64,000 nucleotides of DNA from Flammeovirgaceae bacterium UBA1842 (GTDB lineage: Bacteria > Bacteroidota > Bacteroidia > Cytophagales > Cyclobacteriaceae): the NCBI GenBank assembly GCA_002338655.1, contig DDIU01000053.1, forward strand, positions 34,276 through 98,275, written 5' to 3'. Made by a program: the position numbers and the translations under genes. The notes beneath the pieces are model-generated. The model made no database searches and had not been told where the DNA came from. It was given only the letters and a program-made list of their open reading frames with translations. This document shows, one piece after another, positions 51,496 through 59,394 of this stretch; within the stretch, counting starts at the first letter, position 1; the number at the start of each line of letters is the position of its first letter.

Positions 51496-52059
51496 ATGAA
51501 AAAAATTACAATATTATCATTACTCTTAGTGGGTGCATTTTTCACGACTCAGGCACAAATTACTATTGGTGCAAAGGCTGGAATAAACGTAGCAAATCAG
51601 AAGTTTGACGCTGACGGATTCAGTATTTCTCCAGATGCCCGTTTGTCCTACCTAATAGGCGGATTTGCTGTTATTGACATTAGTGATAATATAGGTTTTC
51701 AACCTGAATTATTATTGTCAGGAAAAGGAGCAAAATCCAATGGATTTAAGGCTAAACTAACCTATATTGACCTGCCTTTGCTAGGGAGATATAGTTTTAC
51801 GGAAATGTTCAGTGTACACGCAGGACCACAGATAAGTATATTGGCCTCAGCTAAAGATGAAGACGGTGATGACATCAAAGACGGTTATACAAGTACCGAT
51901 TTAGGTCTTGCTGTTGGTGGACAGGTTGATCTGCCTATGGGTCTAGTTGGCGGACTTAGATATGTATTGGGCCTTAGTGATGTAAACGATGCTGGTGGAG
52001 GTACTAAAGTGAAAAACAGAACTTTTCAAATTTATGCTGGTTGGAAATTCATGAAATAA
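51496..52059 (+). CDS. small outer-membrane beta-barrel protein 2 (PorT-like domain)
   Basis: A 187-residue protein with signal peptide (MKKITILSLLLVGAFFTTQA) and an outer-membrane barrel beginning ITIGAKAGINVANQKF, the typical beginning of the Bacteroidota outer-membrane beta-barrel (DUF PorT) family. The second half, GLAVGGQVDLPMGLVGGLRY and VLGLSDVND, is closely shared with the next gene, so the two are duplicates. Ends FQIYAGWKFMK. Confidence 0.82.
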   Translation: MKKITILSLLLVGAFFTTQAQITIGAKAGINVANQKFDADGFSISPDARLSYLIGGFAVIDISDNIGFQPELLLSGKGAKSNGFKAKLTYIDLPLLGRYSFTEMFSVHAGPQISILASAKDEDGDDIKDGYTSTDLGLAVGGQVDLPMGLVGGLRYVLGLSDVNDAGGGTKVKNRTFQIYAGWKFMK

Positions 52060-52064
52060 ATAAT

Positions 52065-52108
52065 ACATAAAAAAGGAGTCAATATTAATTGACTCCTTTT
52101 TTTATGTG
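52065..52108 (+). terminator. terminator after barrel gene 2
   Basis: An almost perfect palindrome, ACATAAAAAAGGAGTCAAT / ATTGACTCCTTTTTTTATG, 5 bases after the stop, with seven T. It could also terminate a minus-strand transcript. Confidence 0.85.
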
Positions 52109-52183
52109 TCCCGAAGTAAGATTTGGGATAAATTAGTATTAAATTATATTTGATTGAGTAGACACGTAACATTAACTTTTTTC

Positions 52184-52191
52184 TAAATTTG
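52184..52191 (+). promoter_or_regulatory. predicted -7 element of barrel gene 3
   Basis: TAAATTTG matches the Bacteroidota -7 consensus exactly and lies 26 bases before the ATG. No good -33 TTG/TTTG at 19-21 bases. Confidence 0.4.
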
Positions 52192-52217
52192 GCCTCAAAC
52201 ATTTAAACACAAACATT

Positions 52218-52766
52218 ATGAAAAAGATTTTACTATTTACAATGATCTTCGTTGGTGCATATTCGTTTTCCAGCGCACAGGTTTCGGGAGGTATCAAGGG
52301 AGGTGTGAATTTCGCCAATGTTGATTCCGATGGTAATACAGATGGAACCACCGGGTATCATGCCGGAGTGTTTTTAAACATCGGATTTGCAGGGATATCA
52401 TTACAGCCGGAAGTTCTATATTCACTAAAGGGTTATAAGGATGTTGATTTAACCTATGTGGAGATTCCTATTTTGTTAAAGAAGAACTTTGCCAAAGTTG
52501 TAAACATACACTTGGGGCCACAGTTTGGATTTTTGACTAAAGCTGAAGCCGATTTTGGCGGAGGTAGTCAAGATATAAAAGACCAATTGAAAGGATCGGA
52601 TTTATCCGTTGTTTTAGGAGCAGGTGTTGACCTGCCAATGGGATTGAGTGGAGGTCTTCGATACGTGTTGGGTTTGAGTGATATTGATGATTCACCCGTA
52701 GGAGGAGGTTCTGTGAAAAACAGAACATTCCAAGTTTATGTAGGCTATAAATTATTTGGAAAATAA
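52218..52766 (+). CDS. small outer-membrane beta-barrel protein 3 (PorT-like domain)
   Basis: A 182-residue protein with signal peptide (MKKILLFTMIFVGAYSFSSA) and the same family as the gene before it: VSGGIKGGVNFANV at the start, GAGVDLPMGLSGGLRYVLGLSD near the end, and FQVYVGYKLFGK as last strand. It is separated by a terminator and has its own promoter-like element. Function unknown; duplicated with gene 2. Confidence 0.82.
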   Translation: MKKILLFTMIFVGAYSFSSAQVSGGIKGGVNFANVDSDGNTDGTTGYHAGVFLNIGFAGISLQPEVLYSLKGYKDVDLTYVEIPILLKKNFAKVVNIHLGPQFGFLTKAEADFGGGSQDIKDQLKGSDLSVVLGAGVDLPMGLSGGLRYVLGLSDIDDSPVGGGSVKNRTFQVYVGYKLFGK

Positions 52767-52780
52767 GTTATCAACCATTT

Positions 52781-52819
52781 AAAAAAGCCTTGAAGAGCAA
52801 TCTTCAAGGCTTTTTTTTA
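52781..52819 (+). terminator. terminator after barrel gene 3
   Basis: AAGCCTTGAAGA / TCTTCAAGGCTT stem of 12 base pairs with loop GCAA, followed by eight T. A stable GNRA-like tetraloop. Strong intrinsic terminator. Confidence 0.88.
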
Positions 52820-52824
52820 TTCTA

Positions 52825-52873
52825 AACCCATCCTAAGGCTATATACGGTATTCCAGATAGCATTAGGATGGTT
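52825..52873. repeat. 49 bp hairpin repeat, copy 1
   Basis: Begins AACCCATCCTAAGG and ends TTAGGATGGTT, so the ends are inverted (CCATCCTAA / TTAGGATGG). A nearly identical copy is at 53221. The middle, GCTATATACGGTATTCC, is unchanged between copies. Confidence 0.8.
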
Positions 52874-52956
52874 TTCTATAAGCAAGGAGAGGTGCGATAG
52901 GCGTGGTAGTCTATTTTTAATCAGCAATACAATTTAGAAACTGTTTTGTTCCTACT

Positions 52957-53038
52957 GATGACGTGTTTGATGCCAAATTTTTCTCCCTTTGGAGGGAGAT
53001 AGAGGGAGGACTATAAGTGAACTATCAAACACGTCATC
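52957..53038. repeat. MITE-like palindromic element, copy 3 (opposite orientation)
   Basis: 82 bases with perfect 15-base terminal inverted repeats GATGACGTGTTTGAT / ATCAAACACGTCATC. The interior is the reverse complement of the copies at 39.3 and 39.7 kb (CTCCCTTTGGAGGGAGATAG). Confidence 0.85.
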
Positions 53039-53220
53039 GGTAGGAGTAAGGCATGATCCCTCTCTTCCAGATTTGAAATCTGGAAGCTTAGCAATAAAGT
53101 AGTGTCAGAAATATATTATGGTAAAGATCCCTACGGGATGACTGCACTATTTCATAATCGTCTTTGTGATGTGCTATCCTGAATTTGTTGTAGGAATTGA
53201 CTTGGCAATCCCCATCACCA

Positions 53221-53269
53221 AACCCATTCTAAGGCTATATACGGTATTCCAGATAGCATTAGGATGGTT
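53221..53269. repeat. 49 bp hairpin repeat, copy 2
   Basis: Same as 52825-52873 with one base change (CCATTCTAA). The 553-base gap 52767-53319 is otherwise made of a terminator, a MITE-like element and a 27-base ATGGTAAAGATCCCTACGGG fragment at 53118 that also occurs in the 39 kb array. No gene seen. Confidence 0.8.
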
Positions 53270-53319
53270 CTATTATTGGGAGGTACAGTCTAGAGACTGC
53301 TTCGTGCCTGGTATGACGA

Positions 53320-54603
53320 TTAATTCACTTTAATCACATAGTAGTTCTTTTTTCCTTTTTGGGCAAGTAGGTATTTACCTTGAAGTAAAGAAAAATCGGC
53401 CTTTTGTTCTGGAGATTCAATCTTTGTTTTATTGATACTCACTCCACCACCTTGAATCATCTTTCGGGCTTCTCCTTTAGATTTAAAAATCAAACCCTCT
53501 AAAGTAACAGAAAGCAATGTTGTAACATCTTCAGCTGAGTCCAATGCATCTTTGGTGATCTCAGTTTGAGGCACGCCACTAAATACGGATAAAAAAGTAC
53601 GTTCATCCAAACTTGCCAAGTCGGCCGTGGTGGATTTTCCAAACAATATTTCAGACGCTTTAATTGCTGCCTCATAGTCAGCCATTGAATGCACCCTAAT
53701 GGTAATGTCTTTCGCCAGAGCACTTTGCAATTTTCTTAAATGGGGAGCTTCTAAATGTTCCTTTTCTAGGGACTCAATTACCTCTTTGCCCATTAGCGTG
53801 AAAATCCTGATAAAATTAGCAGCATCTTCATCTGAGGTATTCATCCAATATTGGTAAAACTCATAAGGGGTTGTTCTGTCTGCATCTAACCAAATATTTC
53901 CACCTTCACTTTTGCCAAATTTAGTCCCATCTGCCTTTTTGATGAGGGGAGTGGTAATCGCAAAAGCCTCACCACCACCTTTTCTGCGGATCAATTCGGT
54001 ACCGGTTACGATATTTCCCCATTGATCAGAGCCTCCTAGCTGAAGCCTACATTTTTTGTTGTTGTACAACCAGTAGTAGTCGTAACCTTGGATGAGTTGG
54101 TAGCTAAACTCTGTAAATGACATGCCTGACTCTAGCCTTGATTTGACCGAATCTTTAGCCATCATGTAATTTACAGAAATGTGCTTGCCTACTTCACGGA
54201 TAAAATCAAGAAAATTGAAGTCCTTAAACCAATCATAGTTATTTACTACTTCAGCAGAATTTTCACCACAGTCAAAATCCAAAAACTTCTTCAATTGCTT
54301 TTTAACCCCTGCGAGATTATGATTCAATTGATCTATGGAAAGCAGATTCCTTTCTGCTGATTTACCTGATGGATCACCTACCATTCCAGTTGCGCCACCC
54401 ACGAGTGCCATAGGCTTATGACCGGCTTTTTGGTAGTGAACCAAGGTCATTACCTGAACCAGATTGCCAATATGTAATGAGTCTGCAGTTGGGTCAAATC
54501 CGATGTAAGCAGTAGTTATTTCTTTGTTTAGTTGTTCTTCAGTCCCTGGCATGATATCATGAATCATGCCTCTCCACCTTAGCTCTTCTATAAAATTCGT
54601 CAT
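53320..54603 (-). CDS. tyrS: tyrosyl-tRNA synthetase
   Basis: A 427-residue class I synthetase of usual length. HIGN-type signature LHIGNLVQ (44-47), KMSKS variant KFGKSEGG (around 228), and the tyrosine pocket GYDYYWLYNNKKCRLQLGGSDQ are present, and a C-terminal S4 RNA-binding domain (ARKMIQGGGVSINKTKI). It charges tRNA-Tyr. Stands alone, with a possible promoter just upstream. Confidence 0.96.
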   Translation of the reverse strand: MTNFIEELRWRGMIHDIMPGTEEQLNKEITTAYIGFDPTADSLHIGNLVQVMTLVHYQKAGHKPMALVGGATGMVGDPSGKSAERNLLSIDQLNHNLAGVKKQLKKFLDFDCGENSAEVVNNYDWFKDFNFLDFIREVGKHISVNYMMAKDSVKSRLESGMSFTEFSYQLIQGYDYYWLYNNKKCRLQLGGSDQWGNIVTGTELIRRKGGGEAFAITTPLIKKADGTKFGKSEGGNIWLDADRTTPYEFYQYWMNTSDEDAANFIRIFTLMGKEVIESLEKEHLEAPHLRKLQSALAKDITIRVHSMADYEAAIKASEILFGKSTTADLASLDERTFLSVFSGVPQTEITKDALDSAEDVTTLLSVTLEGLIFKSKGEARKMIQGGGVSINKTKIESPEQKADFSLLQGKYLLAQKGKKNYYVIKVN

Positions 54604-54627
54604 TGATCTTATTCAGTAATAAAGCTG

Positions 54628-54635
54628 CAAATATA
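54628..54635 (-). promoter_or_regulatory. predicted -7 element of tyrS
   Basis: Minus strand TATATTTG, exact match to TAnnTTTG, about 25 bases before the ATG. The -33 element is unclear. Confidence 0.4.
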
Positions 54636-54748
54636 GTAAGGGTGAGACAATCTTAAAGGATAACTTGAAAAAGCGTTTTGACAATCGTCCATCTTTATTT
54701 CAATTACACCATGTAAATTCTTAAACTTGCTTTCTTAAAAATCAAACT

Positions 54749-55213
54749 ATGCAACAACCAGACTCACTCAATCAAGTAGCCGAATTCCACAAGACCTTTA
54801 AACACCCGATAGTAAAAGATCCCGCTATCCCTAATGAAAAGAGATGCGCCTTAAGGGTAGAGCTTATAGCTGAGGAATTAAAAGAGTTGGAACAAGCCAT
54901 TAAGGATAATGATTTGGTAGAAGTGGCTGATGCACTTTGTGATATACAATATGTGCTTTCAGGAGCTATATTGGAGTTTGGAATGGGAGATAAATTCAAG
55001 GCTTTGTTTGATGAGGTACAACGTTCGAACATGAGCAAAGCATGTAAGGACGAAGCTGAAGCCAAGGCAACGGTGGCTTACTATCAAAATGAAAAAGATA
55101 CGGAGTGCTACTATAAGGAAGTGGATGGAAAATATCTCGTATATCGGAAAGGAGATGATAAGACATTAAAATCAATCAATTATTCCCCTGCCGATCTAAA
55201 GCAATTTCTTTAA
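54749..55213 (+). CDS. MazG-like/PRA-PH-type NTP pyrophosphohydrolase
   Basis: A 154-residue all-alpha NTP pyrophosphohydrolase. Metal-binding glutamates are in LIAEELKELEQAI and the ExxD in LVEVADALCDIQYV. The protein is longer than a single MazG domain because of a C-terminal extension (YRKGDDKTLKSINYSPADLK) with no recognised function. The role may be nucleotide-pool cleaning; the enzyme resembles both MazG and HisE without being either. It converges with the PS decarboxylase gene with a 4-base overlap. Confidence 0.8.
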   Translation: MQQPDSLNQVAEFHKTFKHPIVKDPAIPNEKRCALRVELIAEELKELEQAIKDNDLVEVADALCDIQYVLSGAILEFGMGDKFKALFDEVQRSNMSKACKDEAEAKATVAYYQNEKDTECYYKEVDGKYLVYRKGDDKTLKSINYSPADLKQFL

Positions 55214-55995
55214 TATTTCTGGGCTACAAACACCGTACTGCCCACAGCAATTTCTGTCGGCACCGGTGAGCCCATACAGCAAGTTGACCCCAATAGGAAT
55301 TTTCCCAATTCATCTCCAATACTGATGTGAGCACCGGGTTTTATGTTTTCACAAAGTTGGATAGTACCTACCGCTGGCCCACCAACAATAGATATGAACC
55401 AGTTTCGGTTATATTGATCAACTAAGGTCAAGTTTACACGCTCATTGCGCATAGCAGGAAGGGAGGGGTCCGATTTATAAACCCATGGCCTTAATAATAC
55501 CAGATCACCAGGGATATGTTCTATCAATTTTACTGTAGCATCCGTTGGGCAGTGAATGCGGTGATAGTTATTATTATGTAAAAACACATTCGAAAAATAG
55601 TAGTTATCGGGTATATCGGAACCGGCTTCTCCAAATATGGTTTTTATATTTCTGGTGTCGCCTTTAATATTAATTGTAGGTAGTTGTCCCACTTGGCCAT
55701 AGTCACATAATAGGCCCTCACAAGGCCAAATATGAGGCGATGATATTGTGGGCTTAGACCTATAAACACGGGTAAAAAAATCCTGGAAGCTGTTGTAGCC
55801 CTCATGGCCTTTTTCGGAAACGAATTGGCTAAGATAGCTTTCATCCAGCTGGTTCAGTTTACAATAGGGCTTAATGATATATTTTGTAAAAGGGCGATTG
55901 TAAATACTAGCGTAGATGCTAGATACTTTCTTTTGTAACTGACTGGGCAAGTTGCCCCATAAAGTCAGTGAAATAAATTTATAAATAGAATCCAT
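55210..55995 (-). CDS. psd: phosphatidylserine decarboxylase-family protein
   Basis: A 261-residue protein. The self-processing site is LGST (235-238) close to the C-terminus, in FLLGSTCCMGSP: cleavage between Gly236 and Ser237 would give a pyruvoyl cofactor. Earlier motifs NDFFTR-type FQDFFTRVYRSKP and the HRIHCPTDATV stretch match the Psd family. It makes phosphatidylethanolamine from phosphatidylserine. After LGST come two cysteines where other Psd proteins have V-E/V-V, so specificity may differ. No neighbour with pssA is seen. Confidence 0.85.
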   Translation of the reverse strand: MDSIYKFISLTLWGNLPSQLQKKVSSIYASIYNRPFTKYIIKPYCKLNQLDESYLSQFVSEKGHEGYNSFQDFFTRVYRSKPTISSPHIWPCEGLLCDYGQVGQLPTINIKGDTRNIKTIFGEAGSDIPDNYYFSNVFLHNNNYHRIHCPTDATVKLIEHIPGDLVLLRPWVYKSDPSLPAMRNERVNLTLVDQYNRNWFISIVGGPAVGTIQLCENIKPGAHISIGDELGKFLLGSTCCMGSPVPTEIAVGSTVFVAQKY

Positions 55996-56294
55996 AAGTC
56001 GTTGCTGTTTTATTTTCAGAACGTCAAACGAATGAATTTTGATTTAACCCTGTTAAACGATTAGACAAACAACGGGTTGATTAATATGGACAGTATTTTT
56101 AAAGAGGTTTATAACAACACGAAATATTAATCGGACTAGGGGAGGATTTTATTTTATGGTTCAATTCAATCAATATTTTTTCATAGATGTTAATGTAAGA
56201 AATAATAATTCTGTTGAAATCAACTATTTGGGGTAACCAAAGGGAATAATTATTACTTATATTTAGGAGTTATTAATTTTATGTAATCTAAAAT
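55996..56294. other. intergenic region with nothing recognised
   Basis: A 299-base AT-rich gap between the divergent PS decarboxylase gene and the zinc-ribbon membrane gene. I see no open reading frame with family features, no clear terminator and no repeat shared with the other gaps. It must hold the two divergent promoters but no exact TAnnTTTG element convinced me. Confidence 0.5.
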
Positions 56295-57191
56295 ATGGAA
56301 AGTACACCAAACGAGTTTTTACAATTTTGGCAAATGCTGATGCCCATTGGGGCGATCAGTTGTGTAGGAATTGCCATTATAATTTATCTGATCCACCAAA
56401 TTAGGGTATCAGGAATAAAAGACTATAAAGCCAAGTATGACTATTTGAGCGTAAGTGAAATCAAAGCTTACAAAATAGCAATTGTTTTTATTGCCATAGC
56501 CTTTGGCTTGGTGGTCAACATGTATGGGCGGGACATGATCATATTTGACGTTGTTTGGTTCTCTGTATTGATATTTATCTCCATTGCTGGCGCCACCCTA
56601 GTTGGATACATTGGAGCCCTTATCTTACAATATTATTATCCAACGCAGCTTAATAAGAAACTAAAAAAGTGGCGTTATATGCCACGGGTAAACCCAAAGA
56701 CCGGTAATGTGATGAGATTGTTGAGTGAAGATGAGGAGGATGTTCATTTGGATGAAGGAATGCGTGCTGAGGAGGATGTGTTTTCTGTTGATTATGATGT
56801 TTGGATAGACGAACAAACCGGTGACACAAAAATTGAAAAATATAAAGGACATCTTCAAGCACTTCAATGTAATAATTGTGGATTCTATACCATGAAAATT
56901 GTTAGGGAGGAAATAATTCAGGAGCCAACACCAGAAAAAGAAGGGGAATTATTAAAGCACTACAAATGTCAGTATTGTAGTTCTGTGCGTACAACCCAGT
57001 TTAATATAGCAAAAGAAGAAGACTATTCTCACTTCAAGCCTGACAAGAACAGCTTTAAGAAAAATGCTACTGTGGAGGTTGTGAAAGTGGAAATTATTTC
57101 ATCTTTAGGATTTAAGAAAAGCTACGAATTTCAAAATGTTGAACAGGCGGAGAAATTCCTTAATGAGTTCGATATAGATAAAACCAAGTAG
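56295..57191 (+). CDS. membrane protein with C-terminal zinc-ribbon-like region
   Basis: A 298-residue protein with three predicted transmembrane helices (about 10-35, 58-78, 82-115) and a cytoplasmic or periplasmic soluble part. The latter has two CxxC pairs, CNNCG and CQYCSS, about 40 residues apart, which look like a zinc ribbon, and an acidic linker (SEDEEDVHLDEGMRAEEDV). I do not recognise the family with certainty. It lies alone, ended by a good terminator. Function unknown; the acidic linker and ribbon suggest a protein-interaction or sensing role. Confidence 0.7.
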   Translation: MESTPNEFLQFWQMLMPIGAISCVGIAIIIYLIHQIRVSGIKDYKAKYDYLSVSEIKAYKIAIVFIAIAFGLVVNMYGRDMIIFDVVWFSVLIFISIAGATLVGYIGALILQYYYPTQLNKKLKKWRYMPRVNPKTGNVMRLLSEDEEDVHLDEGMRAEEDVFSVDYDVWIDEQTGDTKIEKYKGHLQALQCNNCGFYTMKIVREEIIQEPTPEKEGELLKHYKCQYCSSVRTTQFNIAKEEDYSHFKPDKNSFKKNATVEVVKVEIISSLGFKKSYEFQNVEQAEKFLNEFDIDKTK

Positions 57192-57210
57192 TCTTTTCCA
57201 ACAACTTTGA

Positions 57211-57243
57211 AATGAGACCAAATTTATTCGGTCTCATTTTTGT
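57211..57243 (+). terminator. terminator of the zinc-ribbon membrane gene
   Basis: AATGAGACC / GGTCTCATT stem (9 base pairs) and a T run, 20 bases after the stop. It lies before the real start of the protease gene. Confidence 0.8.
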
Positions 57244-57317
57244 GTGAAATATTAATTAATAAGAACACCTTTATTTTATTCTGGTCGTTAATGATATTAC
57301 AATCAAGCATTAAATTT

Positions 57318-59357
57318 ATGAATAGTAAGAAGTTAATCCTGTCACTTTTATTTTTTGCTGCAAGTATCTCCGTCTTTGCTTATGACCGAGACAGTACCGA
57401 ACTTGTGCCTAAACCACAATTTGCTGCGGAAGCCAAATTGACAGCTCAAATATTGGACACCTATCATTTTAGTAAAATCAACTTAAATGACTCTCTGTCT
57501 TCAGTGATTCTCGATAGTTACATTGAAACATTAGATAATAACAAATCCTATTTTATACAATCGGATATTGACTCATTTGAGAAATATAGGTATGTAATAG
57601 ATGATAAAACCAAGGAAGGTAATGTTGAAATTGCCTATGCCATCTACAAGGTTTTTAATCAGCGATTTAATGAACGGATGGCCTATGTGGATAATAGCTT
57701 GGAAAATGAGGATTTTGATTTTACCATTGATGAGTATTATGAAACCGACCGGTCAAAAAAGCCTTGGGCCAAAGACGAAGCTGAACTTAATGAGCTGTGG
57801 CGTAAGGTTATCAAAAGCCAGAAACTGAACTTGACGCTAAATGGCAAGGATCCTAAAGAGATCAACAAAACAATAAAGACAAGGTACGATAGGTTTAAAA
57901 AAGCGATAAGCCAATACAATTCAGAAGATGTTTTTGAGCTGTATATGAATACCATTGCGGAAGCATTTGACCCACACTCTAACTATTTTTCACCTAAGAC
58001 CTCTGATCGTTTTCAACAGAATATCAGCTTGTCTTTAGAAGGCATAGGGGCCAGACTACAAACAGACAACGATTTTACCAAGGTAGTGGAAGTGCTGCCT
58101 GGTGGACCGGCCAAAAAAAGCGATCTTATTCATGCCAATGACAGGATTGTGGGTGTTGGCCAAGGCGAAGATGGTGAAATAGTGGATGTAATAGGTTGGA
58201 GAATTGATGATGTAGTTGAATTGATAAAAGGACCAAAAGGCACAACGGTAAGGCTGGAAATCCTTCCTGCTCAAACTGGTGTTTACGGTTCTTCAGAAAT
58301 TATAACGTTGGTGAGGGAAAAGATAAAGCTGGAAGATATGGAAGCTAAGGCGGAAGTTATTCCCACAACCAGAAACGGGAAGACATATAAAATTGGGGTA
58401 GTTACCCTGCCTAGTTTTTATATGGACTTTGAGGCTTACCAAAAAGGTGATCCCAACTATAATAGCACAACACGTGATGTAAAACGTCTTGTGAACGAAC
58501 TCAAGGAGAAAGATATTGACGGCTTGCTAATTGACCTTAGAAACAATGGCGGAGGCTCATTGGCAGAAGCCATAGATTTGACTGGTTTGTTTATAAAAGA
58601 TGGCCCCGTGGTACAGGTGAGGTCCTCTTCCAACAAAGTGGAAGTTGGGTCAGATGAAGACACCGAACTTGTTTATGACGGGCCAATGGCGGTATTGATC
58701 AACCGATTCAGTGCATCAGCTTCAGAGATTTTTGCGGGAGCGATTCAAGATTACCACAGAGGTGTGGTAATGGGCGAGACTACTTTTGGTAAGGGTACAG
58801 TGCAAAGCGTCATTGATTTGGGAAGGTATATTACCGTACCGGAAGGGGAGAAAGTAGGGCAGTTGAAGCTTACATTGCAAAAGTTCTACCGGGTCACAGG
58901 TAGTAGTACCCAACATTTAGGCGTAAGCCCGGATGTTAATTTTCCTTCAGCATTTCCAGCCGAAGAATTTGGGGAAAGCTCGAAACCAGGTGCTTTGCCT
59001 TGGGATCAGATAAAAGGGACCAAATACAGCCCAACAAATCAGGTTTCACCCAAACTGTTGTCGGAACTCAATAAGGATTATAATAAGCGGCTGACAACAG
59101 ATCCCGTTTTGATTGATTTAGTAGAGGAAATAGGGGAGCTCAAGGCTAATATTGCGAAGACTAGGATTTCACTTAATGAAGAAAAAAGGAAGCTTGAAAT
59201 TGAAGAAGCTGAAAAAAGAAAGGCAGATCGGTTGAAATTGACAGGCACCAAAATTCAAGGTGAAGGCGATGATAAGCCCGAAGATATTAAAAGCGATGAT
59301 AAATATCTGGAAGAAGGGGTGGTGATACTTGCCGAAATGATTTCCGCTATAGGTTAG
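57318..59357 (+). CDS. prc: C-terminal processing (tail-specific) protease Prc
   Basis: A 679-residue S41 protease with a signal peptide (MNSKKLILSLLFFAASISVFA). Domains: an N-terminal helical domain (about 20-230), a PDZ domain (about 240-330, ISLSLEGIGARLQ, VLPGGPAKKSDLIHAND), the S41 catalytic domain with Ser in NRFSASASEIFAG (around 466) and Lys in TFGKGTVQ (around 491), and a DUF3340-like C-terminal helical region. It degrades or trims periplasmic proteins. I chose the ATG at 57318 because the longer frame begins inside the terminator of the gene before. Confidence 0.93.
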   Translation: MNSKKLILSLLFFAASISVFAYDRDSTELVPKPQFAAEAKLTAQILDTYHFSKINLNDSLSSVILDSYIETLDNNKSYFIQSDIDSFEKYRYVIDDKTKEGNVEIAYAIYKVFNQRFNERMAYVDNSLENEDFDFTIDEYYETDRSKKPWAKDEAELNELWRKVIKSQKLNLTLNGKDPKEINKTIKTRYDRFKKAISQYNSEDVFELYMNTIAEAFDPHSNYFSPKTSDRFQQNISLSLEGIGARLQTDNDFTKVVEVLPGGPAKKSDLIHANDRIVGVGQGEDGEIVDVIGWRIDDVVELIKGPKGTTVRLEILPAQTGVYGSSEIITLVREKIKLEDMEAKAEVIPTTRNGKTYKIGVVTLPSFYMDFEAYQKGDPNYNSTTRDVKRLVNELKEKDIDGLLIDLRNNGGGSLAEAIDLTGLFIKDGPVVQVRSSSNKVEVGSDEDTELVYDGPMAVLINRFSASASEIFAGAIQDYHRGVVMGETTFGKGTVQSVIDLGRYITVPEGEKVGQLKLTLQKFYRVTGSSTQHLGVSPDVNFPSAFPAEEFGESSKPGALPWDQIKGTKYSPTNQVSPKLLSELNKDYNKRLTTDPVLIDLVEEIGELKANIAKTRISLNEEKRKLEIEEAEKRKADRLKLTGTKIQGEGDDKPEDIKSDDKYLEEGVVILAEMISAIG

Positions 59358-59394
59358 AACGGTTCGAATTAAGGTTCATCCTTATTAATGTGAT

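Noticed and set aside
57240..57317. Longer N-terminus for the Prc protease
   Set aside because: It starts at a TTG inside the terminator of the previous gene and places a second hydrophobic stretch before the signal peptide.
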